From assembly GCA_037200975.1 (NCBI GenBank), contig JBBCGI010000001.1, forward strand, positions 4,175,716 to 4,239,715: a stretch of 64,000 bases of DNA, given 5' to 3'. Each line of letters opens with the position of its first letter. The first letter of the stretch is position 1. The notes under the pieces were generated by a model. It saw nothing but the letters and a program-made list of their open reading frames with translations, searched no databases and had not been told where the DNA came from. The position numbers and the translations under genes are program-made. Shown here in pieces: positions 28,850 through 37,096 of this stretch. This DNA comes from Pseudomonadota bacterium (GTDB taxonomy: Bacteria > Pseudomonadota > Gammaproteobacteria > Steroidobacterales > Steroidobacteraceae).

Positions 28850-29811
28850 AGCCGGATCTGCCCGCGTTCGCCGACGTGGTGGCTGCCGCGGCGCGTATCG
28901 GGCCGCACATCGTGCGCACACCCGTCATGCGTTCCGCCGCGTTCGACGCGCGCGCGCAGGCGCAGGTGTTCTTCAAATGCGAAAACCTGCAGACCGGCGG
29001 CGCGTTCAAGTATCGCGGCGCCATGAATGCCGTGCTGCAGCTCGATCCGGCGCGAACAACGCGCGTGATCACGCATTCATCGGGCAATCACGGCAACGCG
29101 TTGGCCCTTGCGGCGCGCGCCCGTGGCATACGCGCCATCGTGATCGTGCCGCGCGATTCTCCACGCTCCAAGATCGCGAACATCGAAGCAGCCGGCGCGC
29201 GGGTGGAGTTGTGCGACCCCGGCTTGCCGGCGCGCGAGAAGCGGCTGGCGGAAGTCCTGGCAAGCGAGCCCGGTGAGCTGGTCCATCCTTTCGATGACTC
29301 GCGGATCATCGCGGGGCAGGGTACCGCCGTGCTCGAGTTGTTAGCCGACGTACCGGACTTGCAAGTCGTGAGCACGCCGGTGGGCGGCGGCGGATTGATC
29401 GGCGGAAGCGCGCTCGCCGCGAAGGCTCTGGCGCCCGGTATCCGCGTGGTCGGTGCCGAGCCGTCGCAGGCGGACGATGCCTTCCAGTCATTCCGCAGCG
29501 GCGAGCGTCGCGCGGTCGTGACGCCCAACACCATCGCCGATGGATTGCGTGCGTCGATCGGGGTGCGCAACTTCGAGTTGCTGCGTTCTCACGTCGACGA
29601 CGTGGTCACCGTCAGTGAAGCGCAGATCATGGAAGCGATGCGCATCGTGATGAACGATCTCAAATTGCTGATCGAGCCGTCTTCGGCGGTGCCGGTCGCC
29701 GCGGCCCTGGCGGGCAAGCTCGGATCGGCCGGGCAGCGCATTGGCATCGTGTTGTCGGGCGGCAATGTCGACCTGAACCTCTGCCCCTTCCTGCGCGGCG
29801 AGCGGATGTAA
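28846..29811 (+). CDS. PLP-dependent threonine/serine dehydratase (serine racemase-like)
   Basis: 321 aa from the GTG at 28846, overlapping the orn stop as GTGA. It is a fold II PLP enzyme: the Schiff-base lysine is K55 in [11 protein letters not shown], the substrate loop is SSGNHGNA, and the PLP phosphate loop is GGGGLIGG. It has no C-terminal ACT domain, so it resembles catabolic threonine dehydratase or serine racemase rather than biosynthetic IlvA. Which activity dominates cannot be decided here. Confidence 0.87.
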   Translation: MKPDLPAFADVVAAAARIGPHIVRTPVMRSAAFDARAQAQVFFKCENLQTGGAFKYRGAMNAVLQLDPARTTRVITHSSGNHGNALALAARARGIRAIVIVPRDSPRSKIANIEAAGARVELCDPGLPAREKRLAEVLASEPGELVHPFDDSRIIAGQGTAVLELLADVPDLQVVSTPVGGGGLIGGSALAAKALAPGIRVVGAEPSQADDAFQSFRSGERRAVVTPNTIADGLRASIGVRNFELLRSHVDDVVTVSEAQIMEAMRIVMNDLKLLIEPSSAVPVAAALAGKLGSAGQRIGIVLSGGNVDLNLCPFLRGERM

Positions 29812-29837
29812 AAAATACTTTATATGCCCGGCCTCCA

Positions 29838-29859
29838 AATGTAAGGTTAACCGTACATT
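29838..29859. promoter_or_regulatory. Near-perfect 22-bp palindrome, candidate operator
   Basis: Core GGTTAACC, flanked on each side by one mismatched position and then AATGTA / TACATT, so 20 of 22 positions are symmetric. It lies in an AT-rich gap, 20 nt before a two-gene operon ending in an XRE-type regulator. Autoregulation by that protein is the simplest reading. Confidence 0.6.
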
Positions 29860-29879
29860 CTGGAGACTCTGTCAGGGCG

Positions 29880-30152
29880 GTGATCTCCCACCGGATCGGA
29901 CGGCGCGCGGAGCAGGTACAAGCCGATGAACGCGACCTGCGCCTGCAAAACGTTTCGGCTCGCGCAGGGGATCTGTCGTTGACGGTGATCATCGTCGCTT
30001 GCGTGTGTGTGCTGGCCTTGACGCCGGCACCGCTGCTCGCCTGGTGGCTTTCACCAATCGTGCTCGCGAACGTGCTCATCGGCCTGCTGATCGCAAGATC
30101 GCTCGTGGAACACGTCGTGCTCACGTTTGCCTACTTCGCAGCGCGCCGATGA
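29880..30152 (+). CDS. Small two-helix membrane protein paired with XRE regulator
   Basis: 90 aa from the GTG at 29880. A charged N-terminus (about 30 residues) precedes two hydrophobic helices (about 33-52 and 57-78). No family is recognised with confidence. Its stop overlaps the regulator start as ATGA. Small membrane proteins coupled to short Cro/C1 regulators are common in bacteria and are often of unknown role. Confidence 0.65.
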   Translation: MISHRIGRRAEQVQADERDLRLQNVSARAGDLSLTVIIVACVCVLALTPAPLLAWWLSPIVLANVLIGLLIARSLVEHVVLTFAYFAARR

Positions 30153-30358
30153 CCCATGCAGTTCGCAACCGGATTCGCGAGTGGCGCGTGCTGCGTGGCG
30201 ATCTGACGCAGGAGCAGCTCGCGAACGCATGCGATGTCACGCGCCAGACCATCATTGCGCTCGAAGGGGGAAAATATTCTCCGTCACTCGAGCTCGCTTT
30301 CAAAATCTCGCGCGCGCTCGGACGCAAGCTCGACGAGGTTTTTCAGTACACGGAATAA
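30149..30358 (+). CDS. Short XRE/Cro-type transcriptional regulator
   Basis: 69 aa, essentially one helix-turn-helix: LTQEQLANACDVTRQTIIALEGGKYSPSL-type pattern, then the dimerising LGRKLDEVF end. It belongs to the short YozG-like regulators, which usually control their own operon with a neighbouring membrane protein. The 22-bp palindrome at 29838 is the likely site. Confidence 0.85.
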   Translation: MTHAVRNRIREWRVLRGDLTQEQLANACDVTRQTIIALEGGKYSPSLELAFKISRALGRKLDEVFQYTE

Positions 30359-30445
30359 TTTTCAGGACACGGGAACCAATTCACGGTTCATTGGCGCAGG
30401 AATTGCGTCTTGAATGATCGTCATTGTCCGTTATATTCGGACTCG

Positions 30446-30898
30446 ATGTTGAATGACGCACTCACTCTCGTTTCATGGCGCTCGAGCCCGCGCAGCTTCG
30501 TCGCGCTCATGTCGTTGTACGAAAGCAATTACCTGCGCCTCTCGGAGTTGGCGGGAAATCTGAAAAACCTGCTCGACGTGTGTGTCTCGCGCGTGGCGGA
30601 CGACTGTGATTTGCGTCTCACGGTGACCGAGCGTTCGCCATACACCACGAGTTTCGACCTGACCTATCTTTTCCAGCAGGAAGATGGCGTATCCACTTAC
30701 CCGGACATGCGCGTGCGCGTCTATCACGACGCCCGTCTGGTCGAGGCCCAGGAATGGGCGGCCCAGCACGACCACGAGGCGTTGCGGCACCTGCGGGGGC
30801 TGGCGGAGCGTGAACTGGATCAGCGTTGGGCCCGCGATACGATGTTAAATAAGTGGCTGGAGTACTGCATCGATCGCGGCCACGGGTTTCGCGCCTGA
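30446..30898 (+). CDS. YqiB-like DUF1249 protein
   Basis: 150 aa from the ATG at 30446; residues from SPRSFVALMSLYESNYLRL onward align in memory with E. coli YqiB. The segment MRVRVYHDARLVEAQEW is the family hallmark and the end is WLEYCIDRGHGF. Function is unknown; E. coli yqiB sits with nudF and cpdA. Upstream, AATGATCGTCATT (30413-30425) is a short inverted repeat. Confidence 0.8.
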   Translation: MLNDALTLVSWRSSPRSFVALMSLYESNYLRLSELAGNLKNLLDVCVSRVADDCDLRLTVTERSPYTTSFDLTYLFQQEDGVSTYPDMRVRVYHDARLVEAQEWAAQHDHEALRHLRGLAERELDQRWARDTMLNKWLEYCIDRGHGFRA

Positions 30899-30931
30899 CC
30901 AATCAGGCCCCCGCGCGCTGCGCAGGGGTCT

Positions 30932-31990
30932 ATGAAAGCGTTGAAGTCGTTAGGTCTGCTCGGCAATGGCGGTGCTGCCACTGAACCCGTGCCCGAAGAC
31001 GGGCGCGTGGTGGAGCTGTTCCGCAGCCGCGCGGAACTGCGCAAACAGCACGAAGAACTCGGCGCCGAGACCCAGCGCCTGCGCGACCGGCTCAAGCAAC
31101 AGGAAGCCGCCACGGCCCGGGTGCAGGAGATGTTCGAGGCCGTCGAGAAACGGCTCGAGTCGGCCGACACCGGGCTATCTACCATGGTCTTTTACCACCT
31201 GCGTGCCCTGTGGGGCGACGGCCGCGAGATCCTCGGCCTGCTGATCCAGGACCTGGCCGCCAAGCAGGAAGAACGCGAGCGCAAGGCATTCGCGCTCGAA
31301 GGCAACCGCAAACAGTTTCAGCAGCGTCAGACGAGCGAACAGCAGCTGCGCCAGGCGGAGTCGCTGATCGTCGCGGCGCGCCAGCAACTCGCGGCGTTCG
31401 ACGCGCGCCTCGCCAAGCTCGACAAATGGTGGCATCGCTGGGAGCGCCCGAAAGTGGCCGCGCAGCGTCCCGCGCTGCAGGCCGCGCTCGACGCCGCCGA
31501 GGACGACCTGCAGGCCGCACGCGCCCGTTGCGAGCAGATCGAGAAGGCGGGCGCCGGCGAATTTCCGGGCATTTCAGTGGACGCCAAACGCGCGATCAAC
31601 CTGGCTGCGATCGCCTGCGCGGAGGTGTTGTGTCTGCGTTTGGCGCGTACCCCGCTGGTCGGATCGGCGCGCGCCGCCATGGCGCGCCGCGAGGCCACCG
31701 AGTACTACGGGGATCTGACCGCCTGCGTGTCGATCATGGGCGACATCGTCAAGGCGCGGAACCTGCTCAAGCAGCGCAATGGAATCATGCAGGAAGTGGC
31801 GCAGCGTTCCGAACGCCTGCGCGGTTCCGCGGCCTACCTGGGAGACTTCGAGACCGTGCCGGTTCCGGAATCCTGCGGTGTTTCCGAAGGCGATGTGCTG
31901 GCGCACGGCTCGCAGGGCGTCACCGCGGCCAAACTACCGAATGTGCTGGCCGAAGATACCTGGGACCTCTGCAAGGTCCTGTTGCGCTGA
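30932..31990 (+). CDS. Unrecognised coiled-coil protein
   Basis: 352 aa, no family recognised. Residues about 25-80 and 105-225 are charged heptad-like helices (for example ELRKQHEELGAETQRL), so long coiled coils are likely. A short non-coiled block (STMVFYHLRALWGDGREIL) sits between them. The last 130 residues are more globular, with YYGDLTACVSIMGDIVKARNLL. There is no signal peptide or membrane helix. It starts 33 nt after the DUF1249 gene on the same strand and may share its transcript. Confidence 0.7.
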   Translation: MKALKSLGLLGNGGAATEPVPEDGRVVELFRSRAELRKQHEELGAETQRLRDRLKQQEAATARVQEMFEAVEKRLESADTGLSTMVFYHLRALWGDGREILGLLIQDLAAKQEERERKAFALEGNRKQFQQRQTSEQQLRQAESLIVAARQQLAAFDARLAKLDKWWHRWERPKVAAQRPALQAALDAAEDDLQAARARCEQIEKAGAGEFPGISVDAKRAINLAAIACAEVLCLRLARTPLVGSARAAMARREATEYYGDLTACVSIMGDIVKARNLLKQRNGIMQEVAQRSERLRGSAAYLGDFETVPVPESCGVSEGDVLAHGSQGVTAAKLPNVLAEDTWDLCKVLLR

Positions 31991-32011
31991 CTTCGGACTC
32001 GGGGCTGCCGG

Positions 32012-34135
32012 TCAGCCCGGCGCCTTGGGTTCGGCGCGCACCGTACGTGACGGCGCCGCATGGATCGGGCGAAGTCCCGTCACCATGTCGGTCATCACTT
32101 CGGTCGCCTGGTCGAGTACGGTGTCGGGGAATTTCACGTCCGCGAGTTCTTCCGAGGACTTGATCGCCGGCAGGTTCTGCGCGGCCCGGCGAGCATTCTC
32201 GCGACCCAGGCGTTCCTTATCCACACGCTCGCGTTCGGCCTTGCGGGTCTGGAGGTTGAGCGACAACGAGGTCTGCTTGCGCATCTGGTCGGCGGCGGCG
32301 AGGTCGGCGACCAGCCAGCGATAATCCGGGTCCTTGTCGGCGCGCGTTTTCTCTTCGGTCGCGAGCAGCGGAATGTTCGGCTGCTGTCCCTTGGCTTCGC
32401 TGCGGAACGGCACTCCGGCGATGCGATCCCAGGGCAGCGCGCCTTCGAGCGCGCTCTCACCGAATTCATCCATGTCGATCTGCGAGGGCAGCGTGACGTC
32501 GGGCTCGACGCCGCGGTGCTGGGTGCTCTCGCCCGTGACGCGATAGAACTTGCCGATGGTGACCGTGAGCTGGCCGTTCACCGGGCGCGGCGACCAGCGA
32601 TCGAGCGGCACGAGATTCTGCACGGTGCCTTTGCCGAAGGTGCGCTGACCGAGAATGGTGGCCCGATGATAATCCTGCAGCGCACCGGCGAAGATTTCCG
32701 AAGCCGAAGCGCTGAAGCGATCGACCAGCACCGCAAGCGGGCCCGAATACGCGGCGCCGCTCTCGGGGTCGTCCTGCACCTCGAGCTCGCCGGTGGTGAC
32801 CTTGAGCTGTACGACCGGGCCCTTGTCGATGAATAGGCCGGTGAGCGCGGTGGCTTCGGGCAGATAGCCGCCGCCATTACCGCGCAGGTCGAGCACCAGA
32901 CCATCGATCTTTTCGGCCTTCAGTTCGTTGATGAGACGGCGCACGTCGCGCGTCGTGCTGCGGAATTCCTTGTCGCCGGCGTTCTGTGCCTCGACGTCCT
33001 GGTAGAAGGCGGGCACGTTGATGATGCCGACCTTGTATTCCTTGTCGCCGCGCTTGATGGTGCGCAGCTCTTTCTGCGAGGCCTGCGCTTCGAGCGTCAC
33101 CTTGTTGCGCGTGAATTCGAGGGATTTCTCGGCAGTTCCGGGCGCGGCGCCGGCCGGCAGCACCTGCAGGCGGACCTGCGTACCTGCGCGGCCGCGGATG
33201 AGCTGCACCACATCGTCTATGCGCCAGCCGAGCACGTCGGTAACCGGGCCTTCCTTGCCCTGACCGACGCCGGTGATGCGGTCCTTTACGGACAAGGTGC
33301 CGGCCACGGCGGCGGGTCCGCCTTCGATGACGTTCATGATGGTCACGTAGTCGTCGACGAGCTGCAGCGACGCGCCGATGCCGTCGTAGTTGAGGCTCAT
33401 CTGGATGCGGTATTCCTCGGAGCTGCGCGGCGAGAAGTAGCTCGAATGCGGGTCGTAGGCGCGCGCGTAGGAATTCATCAGCGACTCGAACACGTCGTCG
33501 GCGCTGATCTGGTCGATGCGCTTGAGCGTGGTCTCGTAGCGCTTCTTGAGCAGCTTGGCGGCTTCATCCCAGCTCTTGCCGGTGAGCAGCAGCGACAACG
33601 CGTCGTTCTTGACCCGCTTGCGCCAGAACTCGTCGAGCTCGGCGGAGCTGGCCGCGAACGGCGCTTTCTCGCGATCGAATTCGAAGGTTTCGTTCAGAGT
33701 CCAATCCGGCTCTTTGTCGAGCTGGGAAATCGCAAACTTGATTCGCTCGCGGTTGCGCTGCTGGAAGCGCGCGAAGATGGCGAATGCCGGGTCGACGTCG
33801 CCGCTGCGGATCATGTCGTCGAAGCGCAGCTTGTACTGCTCGAAATCCGCGACGTCGGAGGCGAGCAGGCTCGAGTGCTGGCCATCGATGCTCTCCAGGT
33901 ACCGCGCGTACACGATCGCCGAAAGCCGGTCATCGAGCTTGGCGCCGCTGTAGTGCATGCCCTCGAGCATCGAGCCGACGCGTCTCGCCACCGACTTGTG
34001 CCGTTCGCTGGGGACCACGGAGCCCGCGGGAAGCTGCGTATTGGCGGGGGCCTGGGCCGAACCCGTCAGCACCAGCAGTGCGACGAGCATGGAAGGGGCG
34101 AGCCAGCGGTTATAACGGGTTGACGATGAATTCAT
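32012..34135 (-). CDS. prc: Tail-specific periplasmic protease Prc (S41)
   Basis: 707 aa, the long Prc/Tsp form. A signal peptide (about residues 1-31), an N-terminal helical domain, a PDZ domain (about 240-330), and the S41 core with serine in VDRFSASASEI and lysine in FGKGTVQN. A C-terminal DUF3340-type region follows (about 560-690). Prc cleaves periplasmic proteins from their C-termini, including ssrA-tagged exported proteins in E. coli, so it shares the window with the tmRNA that makes such tags. Confidence 0.93.
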   Translation of the reverse strand: MNSSSTRYNRWLAPSMLVALLVLTGSAQAPANTQLPAGSVVPSERHKSVARRVGSMLEGMHYSGAKLDDRLSAIVYARYLESIDGQHSSLLASDVADFEQYKLRFDDMIRSGDVDPAFAIFARFQQRNRERIKFAISQLDKEPDWTLNETFEFDREKAPFAASSAELDEFWRKRVKNDALSLLLTGKSWDEAAKLLKKRYETTLKRIDQISADDVFESLMNSYARAYDPHSSYFSPRSSEEYRIQMSLNYDGIGASLQLVDDYVTIMNVIEGGPAAVAGTLSVKDRITGVGQGKEGPVTDVLGWRIDDVVQLIRGRAGTQVRLQVLPAGAAPGTAEKSLEFTRNKVTLEAQASQKELRTIKRGDKEYKVGIINVPAFYQDVEAQNAGDKEFRSTTRDVRRLINELKAEKIDGLVLDLRGNGGGYLPEATALTGLFIDKGPVVQLKVTTGELEVQDDPESGAAYSGPLAVLVDRFSASASEIFAGALQDYHRATILGQRTFGKGTVQNLVPLDRWSPRPVNGQLTVTIGKFYRVTGESTQHRGVEPDVTLPSQIDMDEFGESALEGALPWDRIAGVPFRSEAKGQQPNIPLLATEEKTRADKDPDYRWLVADLAAADQMRKQTSLSLNLQTRKAERERVDKERLGRENARRAAQNLPAIKSSEELADVKFPDTVLDQATEVMTDMVTGLRPIHAAPSRTVRAEPKAPG

Positions 34136-34232
34136 GCGGCAGGGTGTCTCGGCTGTGGGAGTCCGTACAATTCAACACTAAGGCCGTGGGACGGCCTGCT
34201 CAAGTGGCATCTCTTCAAACATAGGCCAATCC

Positions 34233-34523
34233 ATGCGCCCACTGGTCGTTCTAATTGGAATCGTGATGGGTTCGACAGTCTCGATCGCGGTCGCCTTGCT
34301 GCTGACCGGGGTCGTTTTTCTGCTGATACCCGAATACGGTGTGCGCTTGGCCGATGAGTCCCGGCCGCTGATGGCTGCCTGCCTGTTATCCGTGTTACTC
34401 GCGGCGGCGGCAGTGGCCAGTTTCTACAGTGAACTGCGCGTACGAGGCTGGCGCCATGCGGCGCACGCGGGCCTGGTAGTGATGCTGGCGGCAGCCTTGT
34501 GGACTTACTGGCCGAAAGCATGA
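34233..34523 (+). CDS. Small integral membrane protein, unknown
   Basis: 96 aa with three hydrophobic stretches (about 5-30, 45-63 and 76-92) and few charged residues. No family recognised. It is divergent from prc. A perfect 7-bp hairpin (34181-34197, AGGCCGT/ACGGCCT) lies in the gap but has no T-run. Confidence 0.6.
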   Translation: MRPLVVLIGIVMGSTVSIAVALLLTGVVFLLIPEYGVRLADESRPLMAACLLSVLLAAAAVASFYSELRVRGWRHAAHAGLVVMLAAALWTYWPKA

Positions 34524-34625
34524 GAGGCAACCGCATACCGGTTCGAGCGGCAGCGGCGCACTTGGTTCCGGCCGGCGGTTGCTACGGACCCTGACTTCCG
34601 GGTGAGGGTTTCGGGCCGCTCGAAA

Positions 34626-34841
34626 TCAGCGCCGACTGCTGCGCAGACGCCACGCCTCGCGCGCCGCCTTGCCCTGGGTGCTGTTGTAAGGATCGCAGCC
34701 CGGCGGTTCCGCGGTCGGGAACATGAAGTCGCCTAACAACGTGACTTTGATGTTCTGGCTGCGGTGATTCGGCGTGGAATCGGCCGCACGCTGTTTCGCG
34801 CGCTCTTCAGCTTTTCGATCGGCGAGAAAGTACTCGCTCAT
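34626..34841 (-). CDS. Small hypothetical protein
   Basis: 71 aa from the ATG at 34841 (MSEYFLADRKAEERAK); an upstream in-frame start at 34904 adds 21 low-confidence residues. A charged N-terminus is followed by GDFMFPTAEPPGCDPYNSTQG, which has the look of a conserved short motif, and an arginine-rich end. No signal peptide. Function unknown; only moderate confidence that it is expressed. Confidence 0.5.
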   Translation of the reverse strand: MSEYFLADRKAEERAKQRAADSTPNHRSQNIKVTLLGDFMFPTAEPPGCDPYNSTQGKAAREAWRLRSSRR

Positions 34842-34978
34842 TTTTCTGCAACCCCGTGACTTGTCGGAATCATCCCCGGCTCCAGTGTCGCCGAATTGCG
34901 TCACAAATTCGCAGGCCCGCCCACGGGGGCTGCCAGGAATTCGTGAACTGCTTCACGTTTCGTGGCGCGGCCTTTTAC

Positions 34979-35335
34979 TTATGTCTTGCGCAAGATCCAG
35001 CGAAACAGCCTGAAGGCGCTCAGGAACACGAAGGGTCCGGCGACGACGGCCCAGAACGAAGGGCGAGGGTGGAACAACCCAGTGAAGAAATCGCCGTAGA
35101 GCGCGAACACGCCGCCATTCGCGTAGTCCTTCAGCGCGAAGTGACCGGCCAGGAAAATGAACGCGGGCATCACCAGCAGTCCGAACGACACCGCCAGCCC
35201 CAATGTCATCGCCTCGAATTGAAAACGCGGCAGCGCGAAATACCAATCGCGCGCGCGATAAAACCAGTTGAACAATTTGGCCAAGGCCCCCGAGGACGCG
35301 CCGGACGGCGTGAAAGCGCGGGCATAATAGCGCAT
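34979..35335 (-). CDS. Small membrane protein, unknown
   Basis: 118 aa from the ATG at 35335 (an ATG at 35341 adds two residues). Two hydrophobic helices (about residues 44-66 and 92-112) flank a loop with DYANGGVFALYGDFFTG. Its start codon abuts the start of the divergent oxidoreductase gene, leaving no promoter space, so one of the two starts may be mis-assigned. Confidence 0.55.
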   Translation of the reverse strand: MRYYARAFTPSGASSGALAKLFNWFYRARDWYFALPRFQFEAMTLGLAVSFGLLVMPAFIFLAGHFALKDYANGGVFALYGDFFTGLFHPRPSFWAVVAGPFVFLSAFRLFRWILRKT

Positions 35336-36296
35336 GAGCAAAATCAGGGCGGCGGTGATCGGTGTCGGCTATCTCGGGCGTTTTCACGCGCAGAAATACG
35401 CCCAGCTTCCCGCCTGCGAACTCGTGGCGGTGGTCGACGGGCGCGAAGAAGTGCGCCGATCGGTAGCCGCGGAAGTTGGCAGCACGGCCGTGGCCGACTA
35501 CCGTGAGCTGCTCGGGAAGGTGGATGCCGTCAGCGTGGTGACCCCCACGCCGGCACATTTCGAAATTGCCGACGCATTTCTGGCAGCCGGCGCGCATGTA
35601 TTGGTGGAAAAGCCCATCACCGAAACGCCCGAACAGGCCCGGGCGCTCATCGCTCAAGCCGCAAAACACCAACGCCTGCTGCAGGTCGGCCATCTCGAGC
35701 GGTTCAACGCCGCGATCCTGGCCGCCGAGCCGCATCTGAGCACCCCCAGGTTCATGGAATGCCAGCGGCTCGCCCCCTACAAGGAGCGCGGCACCGACGT
35801 GAACGTGGTGCTCGACCTCATGATCCACGACATCGACCTCGTGCAGTCGCTGGCGCGCAGCGAGATCGTCAGCATCGACGCCATCGGCAGCCCCGTGTTC
35901 TCCGGTGAAATCGACATTGCAAACGCGCGCATCCGCTTCGCGAACGGCTGCGTGGCGAACACCACGGCCAGCCGCGTGAGCCTCAAGACCGAACGCAAGT
36001 TGCGGATCTTCGAGGACGCCGCCTACATCTCGCTCGACCTGCAGCAGAAGATCCTGACGCTGATCCGCAAGCGCGAAGGCCCGCCGCAGGCGGGGCAACT
36101 GCCGGTGAGCATCGAAGAAGCGAATCTCGAGCAGGGCGATGCGCTCAAGAGCGAGATCGAATCCTTCCTCGAATGCATACGGAACAACCGCCGTCCGATC
36201 GTGTCTGGAGAAGACGGGCTGCGGGCGCTCGAGACGGCCATACGCATCACCGAACAGGTACACGCGAACCTGGAGGCGACACGGAAGCCGGCTTGA
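35334..36296 (+). CDS. Gfo/Idh/MocA-family NAD(P)-dependent oxidoreductase
   Basis: 320 aa. Rossmann motif GVGYLGRFH at the N-terminus, the EKPITETPEQA motif after the fifth strand, and DLMIHDIDLV in the C-terminal catalytic domain. Members of this subgroup act on sugars or UDP-sugars; some (GnnA) oxidise UDP-GlcNAc for modified lipid A, but no partner aminotransferase or lpx gene is nearby. The substrate is therefore left open. CATAAT ends 5 nt before the ATG. Confidence 0.85.
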   Translation: MSKIRAAVIGVGYLGRFHAQKYAQLPACELVAVVDGREEVRRSVAAEVGSTAVADYRELLGKVDAVSVVTPTPAHFEIADAFLAAGAHVLVEKPITETPEQARALIAQAAKHQRLLQVGHLERFNAAILAAEPHLSTPRFMECQRLAPYKERGTDVNVVLDLMIHDIDLVQSLARSEIVSIDAIGSPVFSGEIDIANARIRFANGCVANTTASRVSLKTERKLRIFEDAAYISLDLQQKILTLIRKREGPPQAGQLPVSIEEANLEQGDALKSEIESFLECIRNNRRPIVSGEDGLRALETAIRITEQVHANLEATRKPA

Positions 36297-36326
36297 ACGA
36301 GTTCGCGGCGCACCTACATATGCCGC

Positions 36327-37040
36327 ATGAACACAATGATCAGACCGCTCCGGGACGCACGCCGCACGCTCGACATCGATCTCGTCGCGGACTTCACCTG
36401 TCCCTGGTCATGGCTCGGCATGGCGCAGCTCACGCGGGCGCTCGGGAATCTCTCGGGTGATGTCGAAACGCGGCTGCGCTGGCACCCGTTCCGCATGGCC
36501 GCGCCAAAAGAAAACGCCGCGCCGCGCAGTTTCCATGAGTACCTCGCGGAGCGTTTGCCGACGGGCATCAGCGTACCGTTTGCCGAAAAAAGCCTGACGG
36601 AGGCTGGTCGCGAGCTGGGCATCGATTTTCATTTCGAGAAACTCGGCGCATTGCCAAGCACCTCGGAAGCACATCGGCTCGTCCAGCTGGCGGACAAGGA
36701 AGACCGGCACGCCAACGTCGCCGCGGCGATCTTCCGTGCCTACTTCGAGCGCGGAGATGACATCGGCGACGTGAACGTGCTGACCCGGATCGGCGGCGAG
36801 GCGGGCCTCGATCCGCAGACGCTGAAAGCGTTCCGCGAAACCCGCGAAGGCGATAGTGCACTGGTCGGCAGCGAAGATCGCATGCGTGGCTTTGGGGTGC
36901 GCACGGTGCCCAACCTGTTGTTCGGTGGCCGAGTGCTGGTCCCGGGAACCGTGAACGTCGCGACCTATGTGCATGCGCTCGACCAGGCGCTGTTTCCGGT
37001 TGCCGACGAGGAAGCGAAGGAAAAGCCGACGCTGCATTGA
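36327..37040 (+). CDS. DsbA-family (FrnE-like) protein with CPWS active site
   Basis: 237 aa thioredoxin-fold protein of the FrnE/DsbA-like group, with no signal peptide, so cytoplasmic. The usual CPWC active site is C25-P-W-S28 here, so the second cysteine is lost. The later RTVPNLLFGGRVLVPG holds the family cis-proline region. It cannot form the normal CxxC disulfide; a glutathione-dependent or isomerase-like role is possible. Spaced 30 nt after the oxidoreductase gene. Confidence 0.82.
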   Translation: MNTMIRPLRDARRTLDIDLVADFTCPWSWLGMAQLTRALGNLSGDVETRLRWHPFRMAAPKENAAPRSFHEYLAERLPTGISVPFAEKSLTEAGRELGIDFHFEKLGALPSTSEAHRLVQLADKEDRHANVAAAIFRAYFERGDDIGDVNVLTRIGGEAGLDPQTLKAFRETREGDSALVGSEDRMRGFGVRTVPNLLFGGRVLVPGTVNVATYVHALDQALFPVADEEAKEKPTLH

Positions 37041-37096
37041 TATGGAGGCAGCCGCCGTTCTGGCGGCTGCCTGCGTTGCGCGTTACCTTTGGCCGC

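Noticed and set aside
34181-34197. Hairpin AGGCCGT/ACGGCCT as terminator between prc and the small membrane gene
   Set aside because: The flanking genes are divergent and there is no T-run, so termination is unlikely.
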